NCBI RefSeq assembly: GCF_900094585.1 | Contig: NZ_FMAG01000004.1 | Span: 248,001-312,000 of the forward strand | Direction: 5' to 3' | Source: Martinezella multihospitum | GTDB taxonomy: Bacteria; Pseudomonadota; Alphaproteobacteria; Rhizobiales; Rhizobiaceae | DNA length: 64,000 bases | In this document: positions 41,891-50,224 of the stretch, piece after piece | Numbering within the stretch: position 1 is the first letter of the stretch | Layout of the letters: every line of letters begins with the position of its first letter | Notes under the pieces: model-generated | Told to the model about the DNA's origin: nothing | Database searches by the model: none | Seen by the model: the letters and a program-made list of their open reading frames with translations, nothing else | Position numbers and translations under genes: made by a program

Positions 41891-44800
41891 TGAATTTCTC
41901 AGCATGGTCCATTCGCAATCCCGTGCCGGCGATTTTGCTGTTCGTGATGCTTGGCTTTGGTGGGCTCTGGGCATTCAAGCAGCTGGCGATCCAGAACTTC
42001 CCGGACATGGATCTTCCGACCATAAATATCTCCGCTACGCTCGATGGTGCTGCACCGACGCAGCTCGAGACGGAAGTCGCCCGCACCATCGAGGACAGTC
42101 TTGCCACGCTGAGCTATCTCGATCACATCACGACGACGATCACCGACGGCACCGTGTCGATCAAGGTCTCCTTCAAACTGGACAAGGATAGCGAGGCGGC
42201 TCTCAACGAGGTCCGCAATGCCGTCGATAGCGTCAAGGCCGATTTGCCGGCGCAAATGGAGACGCCGAGCGTCACAAAGAATACCGTCCAAAGCTCCGCG
42301 CTCGTCACCTATGCGGTCCGCTCGGCCAATCTTAACGAGACCGAGTTGTCCTGGTTCATCGACAACGATCTGACCAAGGCGCTGCTATCGGTGCCGGGTG
42401 TTGGTCAAGTCAACCGTATTGGTGGCGTCGATCGCGAGGTGCATGTCGATCTCGACCCATCGACCATGGCATCGCTCGGGGTTACTGCGGCGACCGTGTC
42501 ATCGCAGCTCAAGGCCGTGCAGGCCGATACGTCGGGCGGTCTTGGCGAAATCGGGGAGGCGCGGCAGACCTTGCGCACCCTTGGAAATCTGCCCTCCGTC
42601 GAAGCGCTGAGGGCGCTTAGGATCCCGTTGGCAAACGGGCAAGCCGTGCGTCTCGACGATGTCGCATCGGTCAGGGACAGTTTTGCGTCCCGAACGTCGA
42701 TGGCCTATCTCGATGGCAAACCGGTGGTGGCGGTCGAGATCAAGCGCTCGAAAGGCTTTTCCGATAGCGGGGTCGCTGCAGCTGTTGATGAGGCGATAAA
42801 GAAATTCGCCGCAGCTCATTCCAATGTGCAAATCGATCAGGCCTACAGCACGATCGGACCGATCATGGAGAATTACCACGGTTCGATGCATATGCTCTAC
42901 GAAGGCGCCATTCTTGCAATCGTCGTTGTCTGGATCTTCCTTCGGGATTGGCGTGCGACGATTCTGTCGGCGGTAGCGCTGCCTTTGTCGGTAATCCCGA
43001 CATTTCTCGCCATGTATTTTGCCGGTTTCAGTCTCAACATCATCACGCTGCTTGCCCTGTCATTGGTGGTCGGCATCCTCGTGGACGACGCCATCGTCGA
43101 AATCGAAAACATTGCCCGCCATCTGCAAATGGGCAAGCGACCGATCGATGCCGCGATGGAGGCGGCCAATGAAATTGGCCTCGCCGTCATCGCAACCACC
43201 TTTACGCTCGTTGCGGTCTTCCTGCCGACGGCTTTCATGGGTGGTATCCCGGGGCTTCTGTTCCGGCAGTTCGGGATTACCGCTGCGGTCGCAGTCCTTG
43301 CTTCTCTTGCCGTTGCTCGTCTGCTGACGCCTATGATGGCAGCCTATTTCATGAAGGCCCATCCGTCTGAGGAGAAGGACGGCCGCATCATGCGGACCTA
43401 TATGAGGATCGCAAAGGCTGCCCTGAATTACAGGAAGACCACGGTTGCGATAACGGTTGTCATCGTCGGGCTTTCACTTTCCACCATTCCCTTCCTGAAG
43501 TCTGGCTTCCTGCCCGCCTCGGATGACGCTCGCACGCAGATCACGCTGACGATGCAACCCGGTTCCACCATCCAGCAGACCGCGGCAATGACCCGTAAGG
43601 CCGCCGATGTTGTTGGCGCGTTGCGTGACGTCACGCATGTCTTCTCCTCGGTTGGCTCTTCATCGTCCGGTGGCGGGATCGACAGCAGTTCCACGAGCGA
43701 TGTTGCCTCCTCGACGATCGTGGTCGTCCTGACGCCGATCGGCGATCGGCATCGAAAGCAGTCGGAAATCGAGAACGATATCCGGCAGGCACTATCGGTC
43801 CTTCCGGGAGTGCGTGTGGAGGTCGGTAGTGGTGGTAATGGCACCAAGCTCGACATCACTCTTGCCGGTGATGACGCTGGCGTGCTCGACAGCGCAGGCA
43901 CGGCGCTGGAGGAGCAGCTTCGCACGCTTCGGGGGATCGGGGCGGTCACATCGACGGCGGCCAGACAAGCACCTGAAATCCAGATCACGCCCGATTTTGC
44001 GCGCGCCGCGGCGCTCGGCATAACCTCGAACGCGATCGCCAGCGCCGTGCGTGTGGCGACGAACGGGGAATATTCCTCGGATCTGCCAAAGCTCACCTTG
44101 CCGCAGCGTCAGATCCCGATCGTCGTGCGCTTCTCGCCGGAAACGCGCACCAATCTCGACGATATCAGGAATATGCGTGTGGTGGGGACGAATGGCAGCG
44201 TCGATCTCGGATCGATAGCCGACATCCGCATCGGTGGCAGCCCCTCGGAGATCGACCGGATCGACCGCATGCGCAATGTCACCGTTTCCGTCGAGCTCAA
44301 CGGCCGCATTCTCGGCGAAGTCAACCGTGAGGCGCAGGCGTTGCCGGCGCTCAAGCACCTGCCGCAGGGTGTCACGCTGGTGGAGCAGGGCGAATTGCAG
44401 CGCAGCTCGGAGCTGTTTCAGAGCTTCGGCCTGGCCATGGCGATCGGCATCTTCTGTATCTACGCCGTCCTCGTCCTGTTGTTCCACGATTTCCTGCAGC
44501 CGCTCACACTTCTGATGGCCCTGCCGCTCTCGCTCGGAGGTGCGCTGTTGCCGCTGGTACTGACGGGAACCAGCTTCTCGATGGCGGCTGTCATCGGGCT
44601 GCTTATGCTGATGGGTGTGGTGACGAAGAATTCCATCCTGCTGATCGAATATGCGATCATGTCGCGACGGCAAGGCATGTCCAGGTTCGACGCGCTTATC
44701 GACGCATGTCACAAGCGCGCGCGGCCGATCGTCATGACCACCATTGCCATGGCATCGGGCATGCTTCCGGTCGCCCTCAGCCTGACGGGCGGCGATTCAA

Positions 44801-45039
44801 GCTTCCGTCAGCCGATGGCCATCGTCGTGATCGGCGGCGTGACGATGTCGACGCTGCTCAGCCTCATCGTCATCCCCGTCATTTTCACCTTCGTCGATGA
44901 CTTCGAAACAGTCCTGAAACGGCTCCTGCGTCGGATCGGCCTGTCCCCTGAAACTGCCGCGGAAGCTCCTGCGCCTGTGGACCGCGGAGCCGTTGCATTC
45001 CGGCCCGATCATGCACGGCGAGGACATGGTCATGGCTGA
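41890..45039 (+). CDS. RND-family efflux transporter (HAE1-like)
   Basis: This 1049-residue proton-driven efflux pump has the full RND plan of 12 helices and two large periplasmic loops. The proton-relay residues are visible: paired Asp in GILVDDAIVEIEN in helix 4 and Lys in MGVVTKNSILLIEYA in helix 10. The porter-domain sequences (DREVHVDLDPSTMASLGVTA) match multidrug-type pumps rather than metal pumps. It is translated right after the adaptor. No outer-membrane channel gene is linked, so a TolC-like protein encoded elsewhere is needed. Confidence 0.93.
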   Translation: MNFSAWSIRNPVPAILLFVMLGFGGLWAFKQLAIQNFPDMDLPTINISATLDGAAPTQLETEVARTIEDSLATLSYLDHITTTITDGTVSIKVSFKLDKDSEAALNEVRNAVDSVKADLPAQMETPSVTKNTVQSSALVTYAVRSANLNETELSWFIDNDLTKALLSVPGVGQVNRIGGVDREVHVDLDPSTMASLGVTAATVSSQLKAVQADTSGGLGEIGEARQTLRTLGNLPSVEALRALRIPLANGQAVRLDDVASVRDSFASRTSMAYLDGKPVVAVEIKRSKGFSDSGVAAAVDEAIKKFAAAHSNVQIDQAYSTIGPIMENYHGSMHMLYEGAILAIVVVWIFLRDWRATILSAVALPLSVIPTFLAMYFAGFSLNIITLLALSLVVGILVDDAIVEIENIARHLQMGKRPIDAAMEAANEIGLAVIATTFTLVAVFLPTAFMGGIPGLLFRQFGITAAVAVLASLAVARLLTPMMAAYFMKAHPSEEKDGRIMRTYMRIAKAALNYRKTTVAITVVIVGLSLSTIPFLKSGFLPASDDARTQITLTMQPGSTIQQTAAMTRKAADVVGALRDVTHVFSSVGSSSSGGGIDSSSTSDVASSTIVVVLTPIGDRHRKQSEIENDIRQALSVLPGVRVEVGSGGNGTKLDITLAGDDAGVLDSAGTALEEQLRTLRGIGAVTSTAARQAPEIQITPDFARAAALGITSNAIASAVRVATNGEYSSDLPKLTLPQRQIPIVVRFSPETRTNLDDIRNMRVVGTNGSVDLGSIADIRIGGSPSEIDRIDRMRNVTVSVELNGRILGEVNREAQALPALKHLPQGVTLVEQGELQRSSELFQSFGLAMAIGIFCIYAVLVLLFHDFLQPLTLLMALPLSLGGALLPLVLTGTSFSMAAVIGLLMLMGVVTKNSILLIEYAIMSRRQGMSRFDALIDACHKRARPIVMTTIAMASGMLPVALSLTGGDSSFRQPMAIVVIGGVTMSTLLSLIVIPVIFTFVDDFETVLKRLLRRIGLSPETAAEAPAPVDRGAVAFRPDHARRGHGHG

Positions 45040-45043
45040 CCGT

Positions 45044-45059
45044 CGCGTCCGGAGACGCG
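45044..45059 (+). terminator. Short hairpin after the RND gene
   Basis: CGCGTC and GACGCG form a 6-bp GC-rich stem with a CGGA tetraloop just after the pump stop. There is no T-run, so termination here would be weak. Confidence 0.3.
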
Positions 45060-45151
45060 CAGCTTGAGCCGCGGTGTTCGTCAGTTCTTAGCGATCATCA
45101 GCTGAGCGCCGACAATGACCGCGATAACCGGATTGGCGATAGAGGATATTC

Positions 45152-45901
45152 ATGAGTTTAACGATCGTCCCCGATATCTTGGTCGTTGATAACGACGACA
45201 GGATTCGCCACCTTCTGAGCGAACATCTTGGCGACCAAGGTTTTCGCGTCAGGACGGCAACCAATCTTCATGGCTGCCGGGAGATTCTCGCTCGGTGTCC
45301 CCCCGATCTCGTAATTTTGGAGGTCATGCTACCCGACGGATCGGGTCTCGACCTCTGCCGCGACTTGCAGAATCATCACAGTCGGGTTCCCGTCATCTTG
45401 TTGACCGTACTGAAGGACGATATCGATCGCATCCTCGGCCTCGAGATCGGCGCCGACGATTATCTCTGCAAGCCGTTCAATCCTCGCGAATTGACGGCGC
45501 GGATCCGTGCCGTCCTGCGTCGCATGAACTTTAGAACACCATCCGAGTCTCAGGCGAAGTGCTTTCGTTTTGCGGACATCACACTTGATCCACAGCGTAG
45601 CCGGATAACAAGGAGCAATGGCGAGCCGATCCCGCTGACTGGCGCCGAATTTGATCTTCTCAAGACGTTTCTCGAGCGCGCCGGCCGATTGCTGTCGCGT
45701 GATCAACTGCTGGACCTGACTCAAAGACGCGACCGCGATCCGGCCGACCGCTCGATCGATGTTCTCATCAGCCGGCTGCGCCGCAAGCTTGGCGAAACGG
45801 CTGAGGAACCGATATTCAGAACGATCCGCAATGGCGGTTATCAGTTGACGGTCGCGGTAACCGCGGTCGAGTCAGATTTTGAGCCTGAAGTTCTCGTTTG
45901 A
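45152..45901 (+). CDS. Orphan OmpR-family response regulator with altered phosphorylation site
   Basis: This 249-residue protein has a receiver domain and a winged-helix DNA-binding domain (LTGAEFDLLKTFLERAGRLL; DRSIDVLISRLRRKLGE). At the position of the conserved phospho-acceptor the sequence reads LVILEVMLPDGSG, so the Asp is Glu57, and the acidic pair reads DN (Asp13-Asn14) instead of two acidic residues. The conserved Thr (LLTVL) and Lys (CKPF) remain. Asp-to-Glu changes often mimic the phosphorylated state. No kinase gene is adjacent. An AGAGGA ribosome site supports the ATG at 45152. It may act constitutively on the RND operon or elsewhere. Confidence 0.87.
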   Translation: MSLTIVPDILVVDNDDRIRHLLSEHLGDQGFRVRTATNLHGCREILARCPPDLVILEVMLPDGSGLDLCRDLQNHHSRVPVILLTVLKDDIDRILGLEIGADDYLCKPFNPRELTARIRAVLRRMNFRTPSESQAKCFRFADITLDPQRSRITRSNGEPIPLTGAEFDLLKTFLERAGRLLSRDQLLDLTQRRDRDPADRSIDVLISRLRRKLGETAEEPIFRTIRNGGYQLTVAVTAVESDFEPEVLV

Positions 45902-45944
45902 CACGCTTACCATGCTGGCCGCCGTTATCGCCTTTCGTGTGACT

Positions 45945-46838
45945 TCAGCCTCTTTCCCGAAGGGCATCGATGACGACAGAGAATGCGCGAAGATTCTGTC
46001 GGCGGCTGGGATAATAAAGGTAGTAGCCCGCGAATTTCGGACACCAGTCGTCTAGGACAAGCTGAAGCCGCCCCGCTTCCAGATGATGCTCGACGTAGCT
46101 TTCCGGAACGTAGGCAATTCCGTGTCCGTCTAGGGCGGCAGATATCATCTCGCGGTCTGTATTCAACGTGAGCTGGCCTTCGACCCTGACCCGGATCTCC
46201 TCTCCGTCCTTCTCGAACTCCCAGGCATAGAGACCGCCGATGCGGTCGAGGCGTCGACGAATGCAGTTGTGACGCATCAGTTCCTGTGGGGTCAGTGGTG
46301 CGGATCTGGTTCTAAAGTAGTCTGGCGAGCCGACGGCCACCAGCCTCCAGTCGGGGCCGATGCGTACCGCGATCATGTCCTTCTCGAGGCTTTCGCCAAG
46401 CCTGACGCCGGCATCGAACCCGTCTTCGACGATGTTGCGGAAGCTGCCATCGACGCTGAGCTCAAGCTTGATATCAGGATAATCGGCAAGGATGGACGAT
46501 AATTTCGGCCACACGACGCTTTCCATGGCATGGTTGGAAAGGGTGATCCTGACGGTTCCGGCCGGCCGTTCCCGATAGACGGTCAACGCTTCGATGTCTG
46601 CCTCGATCTCCGCAATGCGGGGCGACAGGGACTGCTGCAGCCGTTCGCCCGCTTCGGTCAGCCCGACGCTTCTCGTCGTGCGCGTCAGCAGGCGCATGCC
46701 CAGGCGCTCTTCAAGTTTCTTCACGGCATGACTGAGCGTCGATTGGGATGTGCCCAGCTTCGCGGCCGCCTTCGTGAAGCTCCGCTCCTCGGCGACGGCC
46801 AGGAACACAAGCAGTTCGTTGAAATTTTCCCGTGGCAT
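45945..46838 (-). CDS. LysR family transcriptional regulator
   Basis: This 297-residue LysR regulator has the helix-turn-helix FTKAAAKLGTSQSTLSHAVK followed by LEERLGMRLLTRTTRSVGLT and a C-terminal effector domain. It is similar to the CrgA/DhaR-like group that often sits beside an oxidoreductase gene. It diverges from a zinc alcohol dehydrogenase and an MFS exporter and very likely controls them; an inverted repeat lies in the shared gap. Confidence 0.92.
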   Translation of the reverse strand: MPRENFNELLVFLAVAEERSFTKAAAKLGTSQSTLSHAVKKLEERLGMRLLTRTTRSVGLTEAGERLQQSLSPRIAEIEADIEALTVYRERPAGTVRITLSNHAMESVVWPKLSSILADYPDIKLELSVDGSFRNIVEDGFDAGVRLGESLEKDMIAVRIGPDWRLVAVGSPDYFRTRSAPLTPQELMRHNCIRRRLDRIGGLYAWEFEKDGEEIRVRVEGQLTLNTDREMISAALDGHGIAYVPESYVEHHLEAGRLQLVLDDWCPKFAGYYLYYPSRRQNLRAFSVVIDALRERG

Positions 46839-46885
46839 GATCTTGTCCTACCCCAAATTCGGGAGGCATATTAATATCAATTTTC

Positions 46886-46911
46886 GATAGGTTCATGCAA
46901 ATTACCCTATC
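46886..46911. promoter_or_regulatory. Inverted repeat in lysR/adh divergent promoter
   Basis: GATAGG and CCTATC are separated by 14 bp between the divergent LysR and alcohol dehydrogenase genes. An interrupted dyad at this place is typical of a LysR-type recognition site, but the assignment is from position only. Confidence 0.4.
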
Positions 46912-46994
46912 TAATCCGATTGATCGAGCAATGCTATCTGATCTCCCGATCACGAAACAGGCAGGCGCAATGCGCGCTGACGGGAGACCATGCC

Positions 46995-48011
46995 ATGCTC
47001 GGAACAGTCCTTCATGCCCCCGGTGACATTCGTTGCGAGGAAGTTCCGGAACCGAAGATCCTCAAGCCGACCGATGCCATCATCAAGCTCTCGGCATCCT
47101 GTGTCTGCGGTTCCGATCTCTGGCCGTACCGCGGCATCCAGGCGGTGACAGGGCCGCAGCATATGGGGCACGAATATTGCGGGGTCGTCGTGGAGGTCGG
47201 CAGCGAGGTGAAAACGATCCGGCCGGGCCAATTCGTCGTCGGCTCGTTCTGTCTTTCGGACAACACATGCCCGCACTGCCGGTTTGGCTTTCAGTCTTCT
47301 TGCGAACATCGCGAGTTCATGTCTGCCGCCCAGGCACCCTATGCACGGATCGCGCTTGCCGACGGAACCCTGGTTGCGACCGACGCCATGCCGTCGGATG
47401 ACTTGATCCCGAGCCTTCTTGCGGCCTCTGATGTTTTGGGCACGGGTTGGTATGCGGCGGATGCGGCACGCGTTACTCCGGGATGCACAGCGGTCGTGGT
47501 CGGCGACGGCGCTGTCGGGCTCATGGGCGTGCTCTCTGCCAAGCAGATGGGCGCTGGGCGCATTATCGCCATGAGCCGCCACAAGCAACGCCAGGAACTT
47601 GCGCTCGAATATGGCGCGACCGATATCGTCACCGAGCGTGGCGATGCGGGCGTGGCGAAGATCAATGAACTGACAGGAGGGATCGGAGCCGATTCCGTTC
47701 TTGAATGCGTCGGTACGCAGGAATCCATGCTGCAGGCGATCAATAGCGCCCGACCCGGCGGCTCGATCGGCTATGTCGGCGTTCCGCATGGCGTCGAGCT
47801 GGACGGGCAGATGCTGTTCTTCCAGCAGAAGAACCTGCTCGGCGGCCCAGCTCCTGTGCGTCGCTTCCTCCCCCACCTCATCGATCTCATCATGACGCGT
47901 CAAATCAATCCCGGAAAGGTCTTCGATCTGGCGGTTCCGCTTGCCGATGTCGCGCATGGCTACAAGGCCATGGACGAGCGCCGCGCCATCAAGGCGCTGC
48001 TCAGGATGTGA
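46995..48011 (+). CDS. Zinc-dependent alcohol dehydrogenase (medium-chain family)
   Basis: This 338-residue MDR-family enzyme probably interconverts an alcohol and aldehyde or ketone with NAD(P). The catalytic zinc motif is in CVCGSDLWPYRG and GHEYCGVVVEVG; the structural zinc loop is CPHCRFGFQSSC, with His following instead of a fourth Cys. The nucleotide fold is VVVGDGAVGLMGVLSAKQMG. The frame is open from 46920 but the ATG at 46995 has GGGAGA seven bases upstream. Linkage to a LysR regulator and an MFS exporter suggests inducible detoxification of a small compound, possibly an aldehyde. Confidence 0.9.
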   Translation: MLGTVLHAPGDIRCEEVPEPKILKPTDAIIKLSASCVCGSDLWPYRGIQAVTGPQHMGHEYCGVVVEVGSEVKTIRPGQFVVGSFCLSDNTCPHCRFGFQSSCEHREFMSAAQAPYARIALADGTLVATDAMPSDDLIPSLLAASDVLGTGWYAADAARVTPGCTAVVVGDGAVGLMGVLSAKQMGAGRIIAMSRHKQRQELALEYGATDIVTERGDAGVAKINELTGGIGADSVLECVGTQESMLQAINSARPGGSIGYVGVPHGVELDGQMLFFQQKNLLGGPAPVRRFLPHLIDLIMTRQINPGKVFDLAVPLADVAHGYKAMDERRAIKALLRM

Positions 48012-48021
48012 GGAACAGGCC

Positions 48022-48084
48022 ATGAAGAGGAGGCAATTCATCGCCGCGGCGAGGGCCTCCGTCGCCATCGAGACTATCCGCTGA
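48022..48084 (+). pseudogene. Truncated twin-arginine leader (20 codons)
   Basis: After the dehydrogenase gene, an ATG with GAGGAACAGG upstream encodes MKRRQFIAAARASVAIETIR and then stops. The KRRQFIAAA start looks like a Tat signal peptide with no mature protein, which suggests the remains of a deleted gene. It is too short to be sure. Confidence 0.35.
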
Positions 48085-48117
48085 ACAGCTCGTTTCGAGC
48101 AACTTTGGACAATTGAT

Positions 48118-49293
48118 ATGGAAACCACCTATGACCGCGCCGTCGAGCGTGCGGCCAGCCCATGGGCTGCAGTCATCTGCATGACGCTGATGACCTTCAC
48201 CCTCGTCGCTTCCGAGTTTCTGCCCGTCAGCCTGCTAACCCCGATCGCCGAAGAGCTTGGCATTACCGCCGGCCAGGCGGGTCAGGCGATTTCCGTTTCC
48301 GGATTTTTCGCGGTCGTCACCAGCCTGTTCAGCAACACGGTGCTGTGGCGGCTGGATCGGCGAACGGTGGTCCTGTTCTATACGATCGTGATGGTGCTCT
48401 CGGGCCTGGCGATCACATTCGCGCCCAACTATCTCGTCTTCATGTTCGGCCGCGCGCTGATCGGCATCGCGATCGGCGGTTTCTGGTCACTGTCCACCTC
48501 CATCGTCGCGCGCATCGCTGCCGAACAGGACGTTCCAAAGGCTCTTGCCATGCTGCAGGGCGGCACTGCTCTGGCCACGGTCATCGCTCAGCCGCTGGGA
48601 AGCTTCCTCGGCGGATTGATAGGCTGGCGCGGTGCGTTCTTCATCGTCGTTCCGGTCGGCATCATCGCCTTTGTCTGGCAGATCTTCGCCTTGCCGCGAA
48701 TGCCTGGGGGGTCGAAGACTGCCGGGAGCGGCCCGTTCGGGCTGCTGCGCAACCGCATCTTCGCAATCAGTATGGCGGCCATGTCCTTCTTCTTCATGGG
48801 CCAGTTCGCACTATCGACCTATCTTCGGCCGGTCCTTGGGGACGTGACGAGGCTCGATGTGAACGAACTGTCGGTTGTTCTCCTCGGCATCGGCCTCTTC
48901 GGCCTGCTGGGCACTTCCTTGATCGGTTTCCTGCTGCGAGCGCATCTGGATGCCGTCCTCGCCGGGTTCCCTGCGGCGCTCGCTGTAATCGCTCTCTTGC
49001 TGATCCCGCTGGCACCCTCGGGTATTGCGATTGCCGCACTCCTCTGCCTGTTCGGGTTCTTTGCCACGCCCATTCCCGTTGCCTGGAACACTTGGATGAC
49101 CCGCACCATCCCCGACAAACTCGAGGCCGGCGGCGGATTGCTGGTGGCGCTGATCCAGGCGGCAATCACCGCGGGTGCCTTCACAGGCGGTGTGCTGTTC
49201 GACGGCGTCGGCTGGTGGAGCCCATTCGCCTATAGCGGTGTTCTGTTTCTGGCGGCCGCCATCATTCCGTTCATCGCAAGACGGACCGACTGA
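48118..49293 (+). CDS. MFS transporter (DHA1 family, sugar or drug efflux type)
   Basis: This 391-residue protein has 12 predicted helices and the major facilitator motif between helices 2 and 3 (VLWRLDRRTVVLFY). Segments VASEFLPVSLLTPIAEELGI and FGRALIGIAIGGFWSLSTSI are typical of the AraJ/YdhP-like DHA1 exporters. It is likely an exporter for the substrate or product of the adjacent dehydrogenase. It begins 106 bp after that gene, the gap holding only a short leader remnant. Confidence 0.9.
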   Translation: METTYDRAVERAASPWAAVICMTLMTFTLVASEFLPVSLLTPIAEELGITAGQAGQAISVSGFFAVVTSLFSNTVLWRLDRRTVVLFYTIVMVLSGLAITFAPNYLVFMFGRALIGIAIGGFWSLSTSIVARIAAEQDVPKALAMLQGGTALATVIAQPLGSFLGGLIGWRGAFFIVVPVGIIAFVWQIFALPRMPGGSKTAGSGPFGLLRNRIFAISMAAMSFFFMGQFALSTYLRPVLGDVTRLDVNELSVVLLGIGLFGLLGTSLIGFLLRAHLDAVLAGFPAALAVIALLLIPLAPSGIAIAALLCLFGFFATPIPVAWNTWMTRTIPDKLEAGGGLLVALIQAAITAGAFTGGVLFDGVGWWSPFAYSGVLFLAAAIIPFIARRTD

Positions 49294-49347
49294 CCTGGGA
49301 CAGATGTCCAGGCCGTGACCGGCCTGCGACGTGCAATGGGATCACAA

Positions 49348-49372
49348 GCCCGGCCGACAGGTCCCGCCGGGC
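49348..49372 (+). terminator. Probable terminator after the MFS gene
   Basis: GCCCGGC and GCCGGGC form a 7-bp stem with an 11-nt loop, followed by GCGTCTTCTGTTATT. A second 7-bp hairpin (CAGGCCG/CGGCCTG) lies at 49309-49326. Either may end the rightward MFS and leftward GntR transcripts. Confidence 0.45.
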
Positions 49373-49407
49373 GCGTCTTCTGTTATTCAGGCTGTGGTCG
49401 ATTTCAG

Positions 49408-50046
49408 CTATGTCTGCAAAATATGTCTGCGGGTCAGCTCCTTGAGCCTATCGACGTCGCGCTTCTCTATTGCGTCGATCATCTGCTGGTGCTCGCGGCC
49501 GGACTGCTCGATGCGGGCTCGGGTTCGCCATTGCGACACCGGCGCGGACGAGGTGCGTTGCCGGATTTCGGTGATGAGTTCGACAAGCTCCTGATTTCCT
49601 GCAAGTACCAGCAGGTACCGGTGAAAAGCGAGGTTGGCTTCGTAAAGTTCGAGCATGGTGCCATTGAGCACCAGATCGTCGAAGCGCGAAGCGAGCGCGC
49701 GCAAATTGGCAATATCCGCATCGCCGGCATTGGCGACGATACGGTCGCTGATCGCCACTTCGAGGATCACGCGGATATCGCTCACTTCCTGGGCGCGGCG
49801 CCCATCCTGCTCGTGCACGTGATAGCCGCGATTGGGAATGTGCTCGACAAGCCGCTTCTGTACGAGGCGGTCGAGCGCCCGCCGCACCTGCGGCCTCGTA
49901 CAGTTGTAGCGACGCTCCAGATCGATCTGCTTCAACCATGTTCCGGGCGGGAGCCTGCCCGCGAGGATGTCCTGGAGAATGAGCTCGGTCACGTCGGGCA
50001 TATCTTCGTGCGACGGCGCTGCCGCTTCAGCTTCCAGCGAGTTCAT
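49408..50046 (-). CDS. GntR (FCD-type) regulator of the M20/M28 operon
   Basis: This 212-residue regulator has an N-terminal winged helix-turn-helix (WLKQIDLERRYNCTRPQVRR, then ALDRLVQKRLVEHIPNRGYH) and an FCD effector domain (LYEANLAFHRYLLVLAGN, and HQQMIDAIEKRD near the C-terminus). The frame extends to 50097, but the ATG at 50046 has GGGAGAGC upstream. It diverges from the M20 gene and a perfect palindrome lies between; regulation of that operon is a strong inference. Confidence 0.9.
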   Translation of the reverse strand: MNSLEAEAAAPSHEDMPDVTELILQDILAGRLPPGTWLKQIDLERRYNCTRPQVRRALDRLVQKRLVEHIPNRGYHVHEQDGRRAQEVSDIRVILEVAISDRIVANAGDADIANLRALASRFDDLVLNGTMLELYEANLAFHRYLLVLAGNQELVELITEIRQRTSSAPVSQWRTRARIEQSGREHQQMIDAIEKRDVDRLKELTRRHILQT

Positions 50047-50175
50047 GCAGCTCTCCCAGACCTTCCCAAGTTGGCGATGACTATCATAGGTCCGCATTTT
50101 TCAACAACGACGCTCGTTATCGCTGCCGAAAAAATATCCATGCTCATCTCTTGCGCATCCGTTCTTATTGGCACA

Positions 50176-50193
50176 TAAATTGGTACCAATTTA
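50176..50193. promoter_or_regulatory. Perfect 18-bp palindrome, probable GntR operator
   Basis: TAAATTGGTACCAATTTA is a perfect dyad 31 bp upstream of the M20 gene; a half-site ATTGGCAC lies 12 bp further upstream. TTGGTACCAA-type cores are plausible FCD-family GntR operators, and the divergent gene is a GntR regulator. Confidence 0.75.
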
Positions 50194-50224
50194 GTATCCA
50201 TTATATGAGGCGGATGGCAAGTCC

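Noticed and set aside
46950..48128. 392-codon minus-strand frame
   Set aside because: Antisense to the zinc alcohol dehydrogenase.
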